DNA of 64,000 bases from CBDFGS01 sp965247255 (GTDB lineage Bacteria; Chloroflexota; Dehalococcoidia; Lucifugimonadales; CAUZJF01). The DNA is taken from contig CBDFGS010000012.1 of NCBI GenBank assembly GCA_965247255.1, positions 62,001-126,000 of the forward strand. Reading direction: 5' to 3'. Position numbers and translations under genes: made by a program. Numbering within the stretch: position 1 is the first letter of the stretch; each line of letters starts with the position of its first letter. The notes beneath the pieces were generated by a model. That model was not told where the DNA came from. It worked only from the letters and a program-made list of their open reading frames with translations, and searched no databases. Shown piece by piece: positions 51,545-60,531 of this stretch.

Positions 51545-53362
51545 ATGGCGAATAAGGTCACAGAGGAGACGGGCGGGGACGAAGCGGTCCAGGCGCAGCC
51601 TGTGGCCCAGCAGGCGCTAAAGGCCTTGGAGGTACCCCCCGCCATTAGCGTCGGCGATCTGTCGGCGCTGATTGGTGCTGCACCCGTCGACGTGATCAAG
51701 CAGCTCATGCGGCGCGGATATATGTTCGCAATCAACGACGTGCTGGAACAGGAGATGTCGACCGCGATAGCCCGCTCCTTTGGGTTCGAGGTCACGGCTC
51801 CAGCCGAGCAAGAGGCCGCAACGGGGTCCATGGTTATCGCGAACGACGAAGAGGACGCTTCTAAGCTAACGCCCCGCTCCCCTGTGGTGACCATACTTGG
51901 GCACGTGGACCACGGAAAGACGACCCTGCTGGACTCCGTGAGAGATAGCAATCTCGTCTCTCGAGAGGCGGGGGGGATCACCCAGCATATCGGCGCGTAT
52001 CAGGTTGGGAATGAGGGATCGCGAATCACATTCCTAGATACCCCGGGCCATGAGGCGTTCACGGCGATGCGCGCGAGGGGGGCTCAAGTAACCGACATCG
52101 CCGTATTGGTCGTCGCCGCGGATGACGGCATAATGCCTCAGACCGAGGAAGCTATCGACCACGTGCAGGCCGCTGGGGTCCCGATGATCGTTGCGATAAA
52201 CAAGATAGACCGCCCCCAGGCCGACGTCGAAAGGGTAAAACGCCAGCTTGCCGAGCACGACCTGCTGATCGAGGAGTGGGGGGGGGATGTTGTCGCGGTG
52301 CCGGTTTCGGCTCTTACCGGCGACGGGGTCTCGGACCTGTTGGAGAACATCCACGTCGTGGCTGAGGTTGGGGACCTGAAGGCTAACGCGGACCAGGCGG
52401 CACGCGGAGTAGTCGTGGAAGCGAGAATCGACAAGCGCAAGGGGCCAGTGGCCACGATTCTCGTGCAGACCGGCACTCTGCACGTCGGTGACCACGTAGT
52501 TGCGGACGAGGTGAGGGGCCGCGTGAGGGCGTTGCTAAACGATGCAGGCGAGCGGACAAGCAGCGCGGGGCCTTCCGAACCGGTCGAGGTGCTGGGACTC
52601 GACGGCCTGGCTACCGCGGGCGACAGGTTCACCGTAGCCGACGATGAGAAAGCCGCCCGTGCGATGGTCGAGGAAGCCGAGAAACGGAGAGCCCGAGAAG
52701 GCGAAGAAAGGTCCGGCCTCACGCTCGAAGAGTTGCAATCGCGAATAGAGTCGGGCGAGGTGAAGGCGCTAAACCTGATCGTCAAGACAGACGTGCAGGG
52801 TAGCGTCGACGCCGTCCGGCACGCGCTGGAGGCGCTGAGCACCGAGCAGACTAAGGTCGTGCTCACCCGTTGCGCCAGCGGCAGCATCACCGAGAGCGAC
52901 GTTCTGCTGGCGTCGGCCTCCGGCGCGATAATCATCGGCTTCAACAGTGACCCGGAGCCGGGGGCCCGCGCCAAGGCTGCCCAAGACGGCGTGGACATCC
53001 GCAGATACGACATTATCTACAACCTGATCGATGAGATAGACAGCGCCCTCAAAGGCCTCCTGGAGCCGGAAACGCGCGATGTGATTGAAGGTTACGCCAC
53101 CGTGCGGGCGGTCTTTGGGCTCGGCCGATCTCAAAAAGTGGGGGGCATCTATGTCAGCAACGGGCGAATCGCCCGCGGCGACCAGGTCCACGTCATCAGA
53201 AGCGGCACGAAGGTATTTGAAGGTCAGATCGCTAGCCTGAAACACTTCAAGGACGACGTGCGCGAGGTGGCGTCCGGCCTCGAAGGGGGCATCGCCCTCG
53301 ACGGATTCCAGGACTTCCAGGAAGGCGACACTCTGGAAGCTCACCGCACCCTGCCCGCCTGA
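51545..53362 (+). CDS. infB: Translation initiation factor IF-2
   Basis: A 605-residue GTPase that brings fMet-tRNA to the 30S subunit. The N-terminal part is short, with one IF2_N-type domain (about 34-75). The G domain has GHVDHGKTT (119-127), DTPGHEAF and NKID. Domains II-IV follow, ending HFKDDVREVASGLEGGIALD. The length is at the short end for the family. ATG 51545 follows GAGG-type sequence. Confidence 0.96.
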   Translation: MANKVTEETGGDEAVQAQPVAQQALKALEVPPAISVGDLSALIGAAPVDVIKQLMRRGYMFAINDVLEQEMSTAIARSFGFEVTAPAEQEAATGSMVIANDEEDASKLTPRSPVVTILGHVDHGKTTLLDSVRDSNLVSREAGGITQHIGAYQVGNEGSRITFLDTPGHEAFTAMRARGAQVTDIAVLVVAADDGIMPQTEEAIDHVQAAGVPMIVAINKIDRPQADVERVKRQLAEHDLLIEEWGGDVVAVPVSALTGDGVSDLLENIHVVAEVGDLKANADQAARGVVVEARIDKRKGPVATILVQTGTLHVGDHVVADEVRGRVRALLNDAGERTSSAGPSEPVEVLGLDGLATAGDRFTVADDEKAARAMVEEAEKRRAREGEERSGLTLEELQSRIESGEVKALNLIVKTDVQGSVDAVRHALEALSTEQTKVVLTRCASGSITESDVLLASASGAIIIGFNSDPEPGARAKAAQDGVDIRRYDIIYNLIDEIDSALKGLLEPETRDVIEGYATVRAVFGLGRSQKVGGIYVSNGRIARGDQVHVIRSGTKVFEGQIASLKHFKDDVREVASGLEGGIALDGFQDFQEGDTLEAHRTLPA

Positions 53363-53417
53363 TAGCAGTCGGCTTTACCCGCTCCGCCCCCATCCCGTCG
53401 ACCAGAGGTCCTACGCC

Positions 53418-53783
53418 ATGGTCCGCCGTATTGAACGCGTTAACGTACTGCTGCGCCAAGAGATAAGCACTATTCTTTCGAACGAGCTAAACGACCCCAG
53501 GCTATCCTCTATGGTGACCGTCACCAGCGTTGAAGCCGCGCGCGACCTGCACAGCGCAAGGGTATTCGTGAGCGTGCTGGGCCGCCCAGACCAGAAAAGA
53601 GACACTCTCGTCGCCCTCAAGGATGCGTCGGGGTTCGTACGGAAGAGGTTACGCCGCAGCGTGACCCTGAGGTCCGTCCCCACCTTGGAGTTCACCCTCG
53701 ACGAGTCCATCGAACGGGGCGTAGAGATGTTGAAGCTAATCGATGAAGTGACGCCTAGTCCTCTAATTGAAGGGGAGAGCTAG
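53418..53783 (+). CDS. rbfA: Ribosome-binding factor A
   Basis: A 121-residue KH-like protein for 16S 5'-end maturation. Recognised by RRIERVNVLLRQEISTIL, then DPRLSSMVTVTSVEAARDLHSARVFVSVLG (in parts), and LRSVPTLEFTLDESIERG near the end. It lies between infB and truB as usual. Confidence 0.94.
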   Translation: MVRRIERVNVLLRQEISTILSNELNDPRLSSMVTVTSVEAARDLHSARVFVSVLGRPDQKRDTLVALKDASGFVRKRLRRSVTLRSVPTLEFTLDESIERGVEMLKLIDEVTPSPLIEGES

Positions 53784-53786
53784 ATC

Positions 53787-54758
53787 ATGCCCGGCAAGGT
53801 GGCCGAGCGAGGGGACGGAGGCCAGGTTGCCGGTATCCTGAATATCGACAAGCCGTCTCGGATGACGACGATGGACGTCGTTCGCAGAATCAAGCGCGCC
53901 AGCGGCCAAAAGCGAGTCGGCCATGGCGGAACTCTCGACCCCATCGCTACCGGCGTGGTCCCGGTCTGCATCGGCCAGGCCACCAGGACGATGGAGTACC
54001 TTATCGAAGGCACTAAGGAGTACCGGTGCCGGATAACGCTGGGGGTCGAGACGGACACTTACGACTCAGAGGGCGAAGTAACGGCCACCGGCGATGCGTC
54101 GGCGATAACGCGGCGCGAGATCGAGGAGGCGTTAACGTCGTTCAGTGGCACCGTCTACCAGGTCCCTCCCATGTTCAGCGCCCTGAAGCAGCAAGGCAAG
54201 CGACTTTACGACCTCGCGCGGGCGGGAGTCGAGGTTGAGCGAGAGCCGAGAAAGGTGAAGGTGCACAGGATCGACGTGCTGGAGTGGGCTCCCCCCGACG
54301 TCACGGTCGGCGTGACCTGCGGCCGCGGCTTCTATATGCGGTCCTTGGCGCACGATCTTGGCGAAAGCCTCGGGTGCGGGGGTCACGTCACGGAGCTGGT
54401 CCGCCTCAGGAGCGGCCCGTTTGAAATCAGCGAGGCTATATCGCTCGCCGAAGCGGAGCAGCGAATGCTCGAGGGTACGTGGGAGGAGCTGCTGCATCCC
54501 GCGGACAGCGTTGTGCTCCATGAGAGGGCGGCCGTCGTAGGGGCTGGCGTCGAGGAGATGATACGCCACGGGCGGCCACTGCCTCCGGGTCTCCGCTTCC
54601 CCTCTTCCGGACAAAATGAGCTGTGCAGAGTCTACAGCGTCGACGGGGACTTCGTGGGCATACTCTCTTTTGTTGCCTCGCGAGGCCGGTGGCAACCGGA
54701 AAAGGTGTTCGCCGCCCCTCGGCCCGTACCACGGGGAAACGGCGGTCGCTCTAGCTAG
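53787..54758 (+). CDS. truB: tRNA pseudouridine(55) synthase
   Basis: A 323-residue enzyme that makes pseudouridine 55 in the tRNA T loop. The catalytic Asp51 is in GGTLDPIATG; the N-terminal GILNIDKPSRMTTMDVVRRI and TCGRGFYMRSLAHDLGE are diagnostic. A C-terminal PUA-like domain follows. It starts three bases after rbfA stops. The stop codon overlaps a 12-base palindrome, CTCTAGCTAGAG (54749-54760). Confidence 0.95.
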   Translation: MPGKVAERGDGGQVAGILNIDKPSRMTTMDVVRRIKRASGQKRVGHGGTLDPIATGVVPVCIGQATRTMEYLIEGTKEYRCRITLGVETDTYDSEGEVTATGDASAITRREIEEALTSFSGTVYQVPPMFSALKQQGKRLYDLARAGVEVEREPRKVKVHRIDVLEWAPPDVTVGVTCGRGFYMRSLAHDLGESLGCGGHVTELVRLRSGPFEISEAISLAEAEQRMLEGTWEELLHPADSVVLHERAAVVGAGVEEMIRHGRPLPPGLRFPSSGQNELCRVYSVDGDFVGILSFVASRGRWQPEKVFAAPRPVPRGNGGRSS

Positions 54759-54828
54759 AGGGCTCTTGTGGGTGCTTCCATTGAGGGACTGAACGGGGGT
54801 ACATTTGGCAAGAATGTGACTCTAGCTA

Positions 54829-54857
54829 TTGACAGATATGTGTGGACATTATATGTT
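54829..54857 (+). promoter_or_regulatory. Promoter of the small zinc-ribbon gene
   Basis: TTGACA (54829-54834) and TATGTT (54852-54857) lie 17 bases apart; TATATG two bases earlier is an alternative -10. Start is predicted near 54864, 21 bases before the ATG. Confidence 0.6.
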
Positions 54858-54884
54858 CTAGCTACAACCTAGGAGGTGTGCTCG

Positions 54885-55028
54885 ATGGAGGCATACTGCT
54901 TCAAGTGCAGGGCGAAGAGGGAGATCAGGAATCCCCAGGCGGTTACTCTGAAGAACGGGCGTCCGGCCACGCAGGGCACCTGTCCGGTATGTGGAACTAA
55001 AGTCTTCCGAATCGGCAAGGCGTCATAA
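54885..55028 (+). CDS. Small zinc-ribbon protein (DUF5679-like)
   Basis: A 47-residue protein starting MEAYCFKCRAKREIRNP and ending VCGTKVFRIGKAS. Two CxxC pairs (Cys5/Cys8 and Cys34/Cys37) should bind one zinc. It matches the DUF5679 type common in Chloroflexota and Actinobacteria; its role is unknown. AGGAGG ten bases before ATG 54885 and its own consensus-like promoter suggest strong expression. The L21 operon follows after 170 bases. Confidence 0.82.
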   Translation: MEAYCFKCRAKREIRNPQAVTLKNGRPATQGTCPVCGTKVFRIGKAS

Positions 55029-55198
55029 CCTAGCTCCAACGGACGAAACAACCCCAGATCTATTGTCATAAGGAGCCTGAATCAAGGGCTCCGGCGCAAC
55101 GCGCTCGGAACAGAGTGGCCTATGGCTACTCCGCCGGGCGTTGTCGCGTATAAAGCCGCTTCAATCGGTCCTTGAGCCGGGCTGTGCAGGTGAGATAT

Positions 55199-55516
55199 TT
55201 GGACAACTACGCAATAGTAAAGACGGGTGGTAAGCAATACCAGGTGCAGCCCGGCGACGTGTTTCGAACCGAGTCTTTGCCCTTTGACGAGGGTGACACG
55301 GTCGAGTTGGACGAGGTCCTGATGGTGTCTAAGGACGGAGACGTGACCATCGGCACCCCCAACGTATCGGGAGCGAAGGTGACCGCTGAGGTAGTTGGTC
55401 AGGGTCGGGACAAGAAGGTAGTGGTGTTCAAATACAAGGCCAAGACTCGTTATCGCAGAAAGCAGGGCCACCGGCAGTCGTACACCGATCTGAAGGTTAC
55501 CGGCATCTCATTGTAG
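55199..55516 (+). CDS. rplU: 50S ribosomal protein L21
   Basis: A 105-residue 23S rRNA-binding protein. It shows NYAIVKTGGKQYQVQPGD at the N-terminus and KYKAKTRYRRKQGHRQ near the end, both diagnostic. I chose TTG 55199 (LDNYAIVK) because L21 normally begins one or two residues before YAIV; AGGTGAG lies just ahead. A longer frame from 55172 is possible. First of rplU-rpmA-rpmE. Confidence 0.93.
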   Translation: MDNYAIVKTGGKQYQVQPGDVFRTESLPFDEGDTVELDEVLMVSKDGDVTIGTPNVSGAKVTAEVVGQGRDKKVVVFKYKAKTRYRRKQGHRQSYTDLKVTGISL

Positions 55517-55540
55517 AGGCCCCGACAGGAGAGCTATCTG

Positions 55541-55804
55541 ATGGCACATAAGAAGGGCGGCGGCAGCACTCGAAATGGGCGCGACAGCCCGGGGCAGAGA
55601 CTGGGCGTGAAGCGCTATGACACCGAGTGGGTGAGCGCCGGGTCGATAATCGTCAGGCAGCGAGGCACCAGAATCCAGCCGGGGACCAATGTCGGGCTGG
55701 GGCGCGACCACACGCTATTCGCGTTGATCGACGGCACCGTCAAGTTCGAGCACGTCCGTCGCGACAAGAAGCGCGCGAGCGTCTATCCGGCCCAGGGAGG
55801 GTAA
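55541..55804 (+). CDS. rpmA: 50S ribosomal protein L27
   Basis: An 87-residue protein near the peptidyl-transferase centre. It begins MAHKKGGGSTRNGRDSPGQR, with no N-terminal extension to cleave, and has RQRGTRIQPGTNVGLGRDHT. It follows rplU by 24 bases. Confidence 0.96.
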   Translation: MAHKKGGGSTRNGRDSPGQRLGVKRYDTEWVSAGSIIVRQRGTRIQPGTNVGLGRDHTLFALIDGTVKFEHVRRDKKRASVYPAQGG

Positions 55805-55809
55805 GGAGC

Positions 55810-56013
55810 ATGAAGGCGAAGATACACCCGGAGTACTACCCTGAAGCAACGGTCACGTGCTCCTGTGGGAACACTTACACCACAGGCTCGACCAAAGAGT
55901 CGCTGAGGGTCGAGATCTGCAATAATTGTCATCCGTTCTATACCGGTGAGCAGAGGATCGTCGACACGGAAGGCAGGGTCGAGAGGATGAGGCGGAGGTT
56001 CAACCTGGCCTAG
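55810..56013 (+). CDS. rpmE: 50S ribosomal protein L31, zinc-binding type
   Basis: A 67-residue protein starting MKAKIHPEYYPEATVTCSCG. Cys residues in CSCG and CNNC give the zinc-containing (C+) form. HPFYTGEQRIVDTEGRVERM is diagnostic. AAGGAG-type sequence precedes the ATG, five bases after rpmA. A terminator follows. Confidence 0.96.
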   Translation: MKAKIHPEYYPEATVTCSCGNTYTTGSTKESLRVEICNNCHPFYTGEQRIVDTEGRVERMRRRFNLA

Positions 56014-56040
56014 CGCCGGCGCAATTACGGTACCATCAAC

Positions 56041-56071
56041 AGGGGTGAGCGACACTCACCCCTGTTTTATT
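56041..56071 (+). terminator. Intrinsic terminator after rpmE
   Basis: AGGGGTGAG (56041-56049) pairs with CTCACCCCT (56055-56063) around CGACA and is followed by GTTTTATT. It ends the rplU-rpmA-rpmE transcript three bases before the start of the DUF1385 frame. Confidence 0.85.
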
Positions 56072-56073
56072 CT

Positions 56074-56976
56074 GTGGCGAGGACGAGGTTCTTGCAGGCG
56101 AAACCCACCTACGGCGGGCAAGCGGTGTTGGAGGGGGTGTTGATTCGTGGCCGGCTGAGCACGTGTGTAGCGGTGCGCCGTCCAGACGGCACCATCGCAG
56201 TCCGCTCGGAGCCCATCAACTTCTTGTTCACCGGCCCGCTTCGCAGGCTCCCATTCGTAAGGGGCGTCCTGGTGCTCCTCGAGACGCTCACACTGGGCAT
56301 GCGCGCGCTCATGTATTCAGCAAGGGTGGGCATGGAGCAAGAGGAGGAAGAGATCAGCTCGGGTGGCCTGGTCGTCAGTCTCGCCTTCTCTCTCGTCTTC
56401 GCCGTTGTCGTATTCTTCCTGGTGCCGGTGCTGGCGAGCAAGCTGGTCGAGGGCCCGGCGGGGTCGGAGATAGCGAGTAACCTTATCGAAGGGCTGATAC
56501 GGCTGGCGCTATTCCTGGGCTATGTGTACCTGATTGGGAGGATGGAGCAGATCCAGCGCGTCTTCATGTACCACGGGGCCGAGCACATGACGGTCCACGC
56601 CCAGGAGCACCTTGAGCCGCTGAGCGTGGAGTCGGTCCGCCGTTATCCCGCGGCCCACCCTCGGTGCGGCACGGCGTTCCTGCTCACCGTGATGGTCGTG
56701 GCGATCCTGGTGTTCACCCTGGTCGGCCGAGAGCCGCTCTGGTGGCTGATCGCGTCGCGCATAGTGCTGATACCGGTGGTGGCGGCCATCAGCTACGAGG
56801 TGATCCGGTTCAGCGCGGCCCACGGCGGTAATGCGGTGGTCAGAGGGATCACGGCGCCCAGCCTGGCGCTTCAGGCACTGACGACCCGTCAGCCCGACGA
56901 CGACCAGATCGAGGTCGCCATCACGGCGATGAGGCACGCGCTGAAGGCTGACGAGGAGATGGGAGTAGGGGCTTAG
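56074..56976 (+). CDS. DUF1385 membrane protein
   Basis: A 300-residue protein with four or five membrane segments. DUF1385 signatures are YGGQAVLEGVLIRG (13-26), RRLPFVRGVLVLLETL, and MYHGAEHMTVHA with HPRCGTAFLL, a His/Cys set that could bind metal. Such genes often lie beside rpmE and prfA; their function is unknown. The GTG start at 56074 directly abuts the terminator and has no Shine-Dalgarno, so translation start and promoter are uncertain. Confidence 0.85.
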   Translation: MARTRFLQAKPTYGGQAVLEGVLIRGRLSTCVAVRRPDGTIAVRSEPINFLFTGPLRRLPFVRGVLVLLETLTLGMRALMYSARVGMEQEEEEISSGGLVVSLAFSLVFAVVVFFLVPVLASKLVEGPAGSEIASNLIEGLIRLALFLGYVYLIGRMEQIQRVFMYHGAEHMTVHAQEHLEPLSVESVRRYPAAHPRCGTAFLLTVMVVAILVFTLVGREPLWWLIASRIVLIPVVAAISYEVIRFSAAHGGNAVVRGITAPSLALQALTTRQPDDDQIEVAITAMRHALKADEEMGVGA

Positions 56977-57002
56977 GCAACCCGTCTGCTGTCAAGGGTT
57001 TT

Positions 57003-57635
57003 CTACCTCCGCCTCTCGCGGAGCTGCTCCCAGACGTCCTCGGGCTTGGCGCCTGTGGCGGAGATGAGAACCAAGGCGTGGTAGAGAAGGTCGGCGACCT
57101 CGGCAGCCAGGTGCTCCTTGTCGCCCCTGACTCCCGCGATGGCCGTCTCGCCAGCCTCCTCGACGACCTTCTGGCTGATGCGATCGACGCCTTGGCGGAA
57201 GAGGTCCGCAGTGTAGCTTCCCTCGGGCATCGCCTGCTTCCGGTCCTGGATGATCGAGAAAAGCTCATCTAAGATGCCCGGCCCCTTCTCCGAGTGGGCG
57301 AACTCCGGTAGCTCCTCGAGGGGAGTGAAGAAGCACGTAGGGTTCCCGGTGTGGCATATGGGTCCGTCCGGGTCGACCTGGAGCAGGACCACGTCCCCGT
57401 CGCAGTCGACCGTGGCGGACTTGACGTGCATGTAGTTGCCAGATACCTCGCCCTTATGCCACAGCTCGGCGCGGCTGCGGCTGTAGAACCAGACGTCGCC
57501 GCCCTCGAGGGTGCGCTTGAGAGAACCGGGGCTGACGTACCCCAGCATGATGACCTCGCCTGTGTCGGCGTTCTGGGCAATGGCTGGCGCCAGGCCCTTT
57601 TCGTCCAGCTGTATCACCATTTTCGTTTGCTCCAT
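57003..57635 (-). CDS. hisIE: Bifunctional phosphoribosyl-AMP cyclohydrolase / phosphoribosyl-ATP pyrophosphatase
   Basis: A 210-residue HisI-HisE fusion for steps 2 and 3 of histidine synthesis. HisI (1-110) has WFYSRSRAELWHKGEVSGN, VDCDGDVVLL and CHTGNPTCFF for metal binding. HisE (about 115-210) has SYTADLFRQGVDRISQKVVEEAGE and AAEVADLLYH. It is last in the minus-strand his cluster, 256 bases after hisF, a gap that holds a dispersed hairpin repeat (57815-57835). Confidence 0.95.
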   Translation of the reverse strand: MEQTKMVIQLDEKGLAPAIAQNADTGEVIMLGYVSPGSLKRTLEGGDVWFYSRSRAELWHKGEVSGNYMHVKSATVDCDGDVVLLQVDPDGPICHTGNPTCFFTPLEELPEFAHSEKGPGILDELFSIIQDRKQAMPEGSYTADLFRQGVDRISQKVVEEAGETAIAGVRGDKEHLAAEVADLLYHALVLISATGAKPEDVWEQLRERRR

Positions 57636-57814
57636 TGGGCGGGTCGCGGGGCGGAAGCCCTCTTTGGCAGGTCGGGCATCGGCCTAAGCTCCTGCCCCAC
57701 AGAGCCGTCTCCGACAAACCTTCGCGGCGTGGGTGACGGTGACATGGACGAAAGCCGTAATCCGCCGCCTGACACAACCAACCCGCCTTCTTTCGTCGGC
57801 CCCCTCATCCTAAC

Positions 57815-57835
57815 CTTCTCCCGCCAGGGGAGAAG
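57815..57835. repeat. Single copy of the CTCTCCC-type palindromic repeat
   Basis: CTTCTCCC-GCCA-GGGGAGAAG in a CCCCTCATCCTAACC context resembles the units of the array at 43120-43275 (CCCTCACCCTAGCCCTCTCC). It lies in the 256-base gap between hisF and hisIE, which holds nothing else I recognise. Confidence 0.65.
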
Positions 57836-57891
57836 CGACTTTTTGAGACGCCCTATACAGGGAGAAGCCCGGCATCCGTCTAAGGACCGGA

Positions 57892-58674
57892 TCATCCGAT
57901 CGGGCGGACGGGGACTCCCTTCTCCTCCAGGTACTCTTTTGCCTGGGCGACGGTGAAGGCCCCGTAGTGCAGGATGCTGGCGGCGAGGGCCGCGTCGGCC
58001 TTGCCCTGGGCAACCGCCTCGTACATGTGCTTCGGTGACCCGGCGCCGCCGCTGGCCACCACTGGGACGGTGACGTTCTCCGCGAGCGCTTGCAGGAGCT
58101 CCAGGTCGTAGCCCTCCCGGGTGCCGTCGCGGTCGATGCTGTTTATGACGATCTCGCCGGCGCCCAGCTCCGCAGCCCTCGCCGCCCACTCGATGGCGTC
58201 GAGCCCTGAGGCCTGGCCGCCGTCACGGCCGGTACGGACGCGGACCTCCCACCTGAGAGGATCGCTGCCCGGTACCTGGAGCGCGTCGAGGCCCAGTACG
58301 ATGCACTGGCAGCCGAAGCGGTCTGCACCCATGCGAATGAGGTCCGGGTCCTCCACTGCGGCGGTGTTGATGGAGACCTTGTCCGCTCCGGCCTGGAGCA
58401 TCCGCTGCATGTCGTCGACGGTGCGCAGACCGCCCCCCACCGTCAGCGGGATGAACACTTGTTCGGCGACCCTTTCGACAACGTCGAGCATGATGGCGCG
58501 ACCGTCCGAGGAGGCGGTGATGTCGTAGAACACCAGCTCGTCAGCCCCCTCTGCATCGTAGAAGGCAGCCATCTCCACGGGGTCGCCTGCGTCGCGGTGG
58601 TCCCGGAACCGCACCCCTTTGACCACTCTGCCGGCCTTGACGTCCAGGCAAGGGATTATGCGCTTGGTTAGCAT
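57892..58674 (-). CDS. hisF: Imidazole glycerol phosphate synthase, cyclase subunit
   Basis: A 260-residue TIM barrel forming imidazole glycerol phosphate and AICAR with HisH. The catalytic Asp11 is in IIPCLDVKAGRVVKGV and the second Asp is in NSIDRDGTREGYD (about 130). Phosphate loops are VGGGLRT and ASGGAG. ATG 58674 starts right after the methyltransferase stop (one base gap). Confidence 0.96.
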   Translation of the reverse strand: MLTKRIIPCLDVKAGRVVKGVRFRDHRDAGDPVEMAAFYDAEGADELVFYDITASSDGRAIMLDVVERVAEQVFIPLTVGGGLRTVDDMQRMLQAGADKVSINTAAVEDPDLIRMGADRFGCQCIVLGLDALQVPGSDPLRWEVRVRTGRDGGQASGLDAIEWAARAAELGAGEIVINSIDRDGTREGYDLELLQALAENVTVPVVASGGAGSPKHMYEAVAQGKADAALAASILHYGAFTVAQAKEYLEEKGVPVRPIG

Positions 58675-58675
58675 C

Positions 58676-59170
58676 TCACTTTCTCATTACGAGCATGTAC
58701 TGCTTGGCATCGAGGCCGTGCTGGCGAACGCGGCGGTATCCTGCCTTGTCGACCATACTCCAAAGGTCGGACTCGCTGACGCTATGGTCTCCCTCGTAGT
58801 TCTCAATAACGGCGACCCATCCCGAGTCCTTGAGGCAACGCCTCGCCTCCGCCAGGAGTTTCTTGGGGCTATCGGCGTGATGCAGCACCTTGGAGAGGAC
58901 CGCCCCGTCCAGACACGCGCCCTCGAGCGGGAGCTTGTGCTGCTCCGACAGCAGCACCTCGACGTTTGTCAGGTTGGAGTGCTCGACCGCCTCGCGTGTC
59001 GTTTCGAGCTTGCCTTCTTCGACATCCAGCGCGAACACCTTGCCGCCGAACACATACTTGGCTAGTGGGACCGAGTGTTTGCCGCCGCCACAGCCAATAT
59101 CGGCGATATGGTCGTAGGGCTTTATCGGGACGAGTGTGATCAGCCGGTGGGTGTCGAAGGGTACCGCCAT
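58676..59170 (-). CDS. Class I SAM methyltransferase A in the his cluster
   Basis: A 164-residue methyltransferase with HIADIGCGGGKHSVPLA (motif I, about 21-37), FALDVEEGKLETTR and DGAVLSKVLHHADSP. It is related to its upstream neighbour and ends with the same QYMLVMRK-type tail (QYMMLLRK there), so the pair arose by duplication. The substrate is unknown. It sits between hisA and hisF on the same strand. Confidence 0.85.
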   Translation of the reverse strand: MAVPFDTHRLITLVPIKPYDHIADIGCGGGKHSVPLAKYVFGGKVFALDVEEGKLETTREAVEHSNLTNVEVLLSEQHKLPLEGACLDGAVLSKVLHHADSPKKLLAEARRCLKDSGWVAVIENYEGDHSVSESDLWSMVDKAGYRRVRQHGLDAKQYMLVMRK

Positions 59171-59200
59171 GTCACTCGCCGTGGCGCAGACTGCTGCCGC

Positions 59201-59776
59201 CTACTTCCTCAGCAGCATCATGTACTGAGCGCCATTGAGGTTACGATGGGCCCTAACCCGGAGGCCTAGAGAATCGGTCATCTGGCGCATCTTGTCCTCA
59301 TCTATTCGCTGCGCCAGCGGAGGACCCTCCTCCATCTCCCGGCGGTGCCACTCAAGGACGACGAGCCAACCCGACCTTTTGAGACAGCGCACCGCATCCT
59401 TCAGCAGCCTGGTCGGCTGGCTGGCTTCCTGTAGGACGAAGGCGATCAGCGCACCGTCGACCGTCTCGTTTTCCAGCGGCAGCTTAGTCTCTTTGGAGAG
59501 CTTGAGCTCCACATTAGTCAGATTTACCTTGGCCAGGGAGTCCTCAGTAGCCTTCAGCATCTCCCTCTGGACGTCCAGAGCGAAGACCTTGCCATCGAAC
59601 AGGTACTTGGCCAGCGGCACTGTGAAGTACCCGGGGCCGCAACCGATATCTGCCACGGTGTGGTGCGACATGATTGGGATCTGTGACAGGACCACGTGGG
59701 GGTCGAGGGTATGGCGCCTCTCCCTCGAGACGAGCACGTCCTTGTTTTCGGGGTCGAATTTTACCTTCGACGGCAT
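59201..59776 (-). CDS. Class I SAM methyltransferase B in the his cluster
   Basis: A 191-residue paralogue of the downstream gene with TVADIGCGPGYFTVPLAKYL (motif I), FALDVQREMLKATEDSLAKV and GALIAFVLQEASQPTRLL. ATG 59776 (MPSKVKFDPENK) is preferred to the start at 59821 inside hisA. An N-terminal extension (SRERRHTLDPHVVL) is not shared with the other copy. Function is unknown. Confidence 0.85.
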   Translation of the reverse strand: MPSKVKFDPENKDVLVSRERRHTLDPHVVLSQIPIMSHHTVADIGCGPGYFTVPLAKYLFDGKVFALDVQREMLKATEDSLAKVNLTNVELKLSKETKLPLENETVDGALIAFVLQEASQPTRLLKDAVRCLKRSGWLVVLEWHRREMEEGPPLAQRIDEDKMRQMTDSLGLRVRAHRNLNGAQYMMLLRK

Positions 59777-59783
59777 CTTCGGA

Positions 59784-60527
59784 TCACCCCTCGCCAGTGC
59801 CTTCGGCCACCGTGTTGACAATCTCCATGGCCTCGAGGAGATCGATGTCGCCTGTGTACAGGGCCTTGCCCACTATAGCCCCTTCGACTCCCAAGGTAGA
59901 TAGCTCTCGGATGTCGCGCACGGTGGTAATCCCGCCGGCTATCAGGACGTTCATCTTCGTGTCCCGGACGAGCCTCTCGATTGCGCTGAAGTTTGGCTCT
60001 GTGAGGGTACCGTCGCGTTCAACGTCAGTATACACGAAGCGGCGCACCCCCCACGCTTCAATGCGCTTCACGAGGTCGGAGGCGGAGAGCGAAGTATTCT
60101 GCGTCCAGCCTCGGAGGGCGACCTTGCCATTTCTAGCGTCCACGCTGACGGCGACCGCGTCCTCGCCAGCTTCGCGTAAGAGATCGGGAACGAGTGTGGA
60201 GCTCTCCGCCGCCGCTGTTCCGAGGACCACCCTCTCGATTCCCGCGTCCAGGGCGGCCTTCACGGACTCGACGTCGCGCATCCCGCCTCCAAGCTGCACG
60301 GGTACGAGGACTGAGGAGGCGATTCGTCCCGCAAGCTCCAGGTTTACGGGCGTCCCAACCCGCGCGCCGTCCAGATCCACCACGTGAAGGCGGGACGCGC
60401 CGAGCTCTGCCCAGTGAGCGGCGACGCTGAGCGGGTCGTCAGAGTAGACGGTCTCACGATCGTAGTCCCCCTGGTACAGGCGTACCTGCTTGCCACCCCT
60501 GATGTCGATCGCGGGGATTATCTCCAT
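59784..60527 (-). CDS. hisA: ProFAR isomerase HisA
   Basis: A 247-residue TIM barrel that isomerises ProFAR in step 4 of histidine synthesis. Catalytic Asp8 is in IIPAIDIRGGKQVRL and the second Asp in YTDVERDGTLTEPN (about 128-131). LGGGMRD and AGGITT bind phosphate. It follows hisH by four bases. Confidence 0.95.
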   Translation of the reverse strand: MEIIPAIDIRGGKQVRLYQGDYDRETVYSDDPLSVAAHWAELGASRLHVVDLDGARVGTPVNLELAGRIASSVLVPVQLGGGMRDVESVKAALDAGIERVVLGTAAAESSTLVPDLLREAGEDAVAVSVDARNGKVALRGWTQNTSLSASDLVKRIEAWGVRRFVYTDVERDGTLTEPNFSAIERLVRDTKMNVLIAGGITTVRDIRELSTLGVEGAIVGKALYTGDIDLLEAMEIVNTVAEGTGEG

Positions 60528-60531
60528 CGCA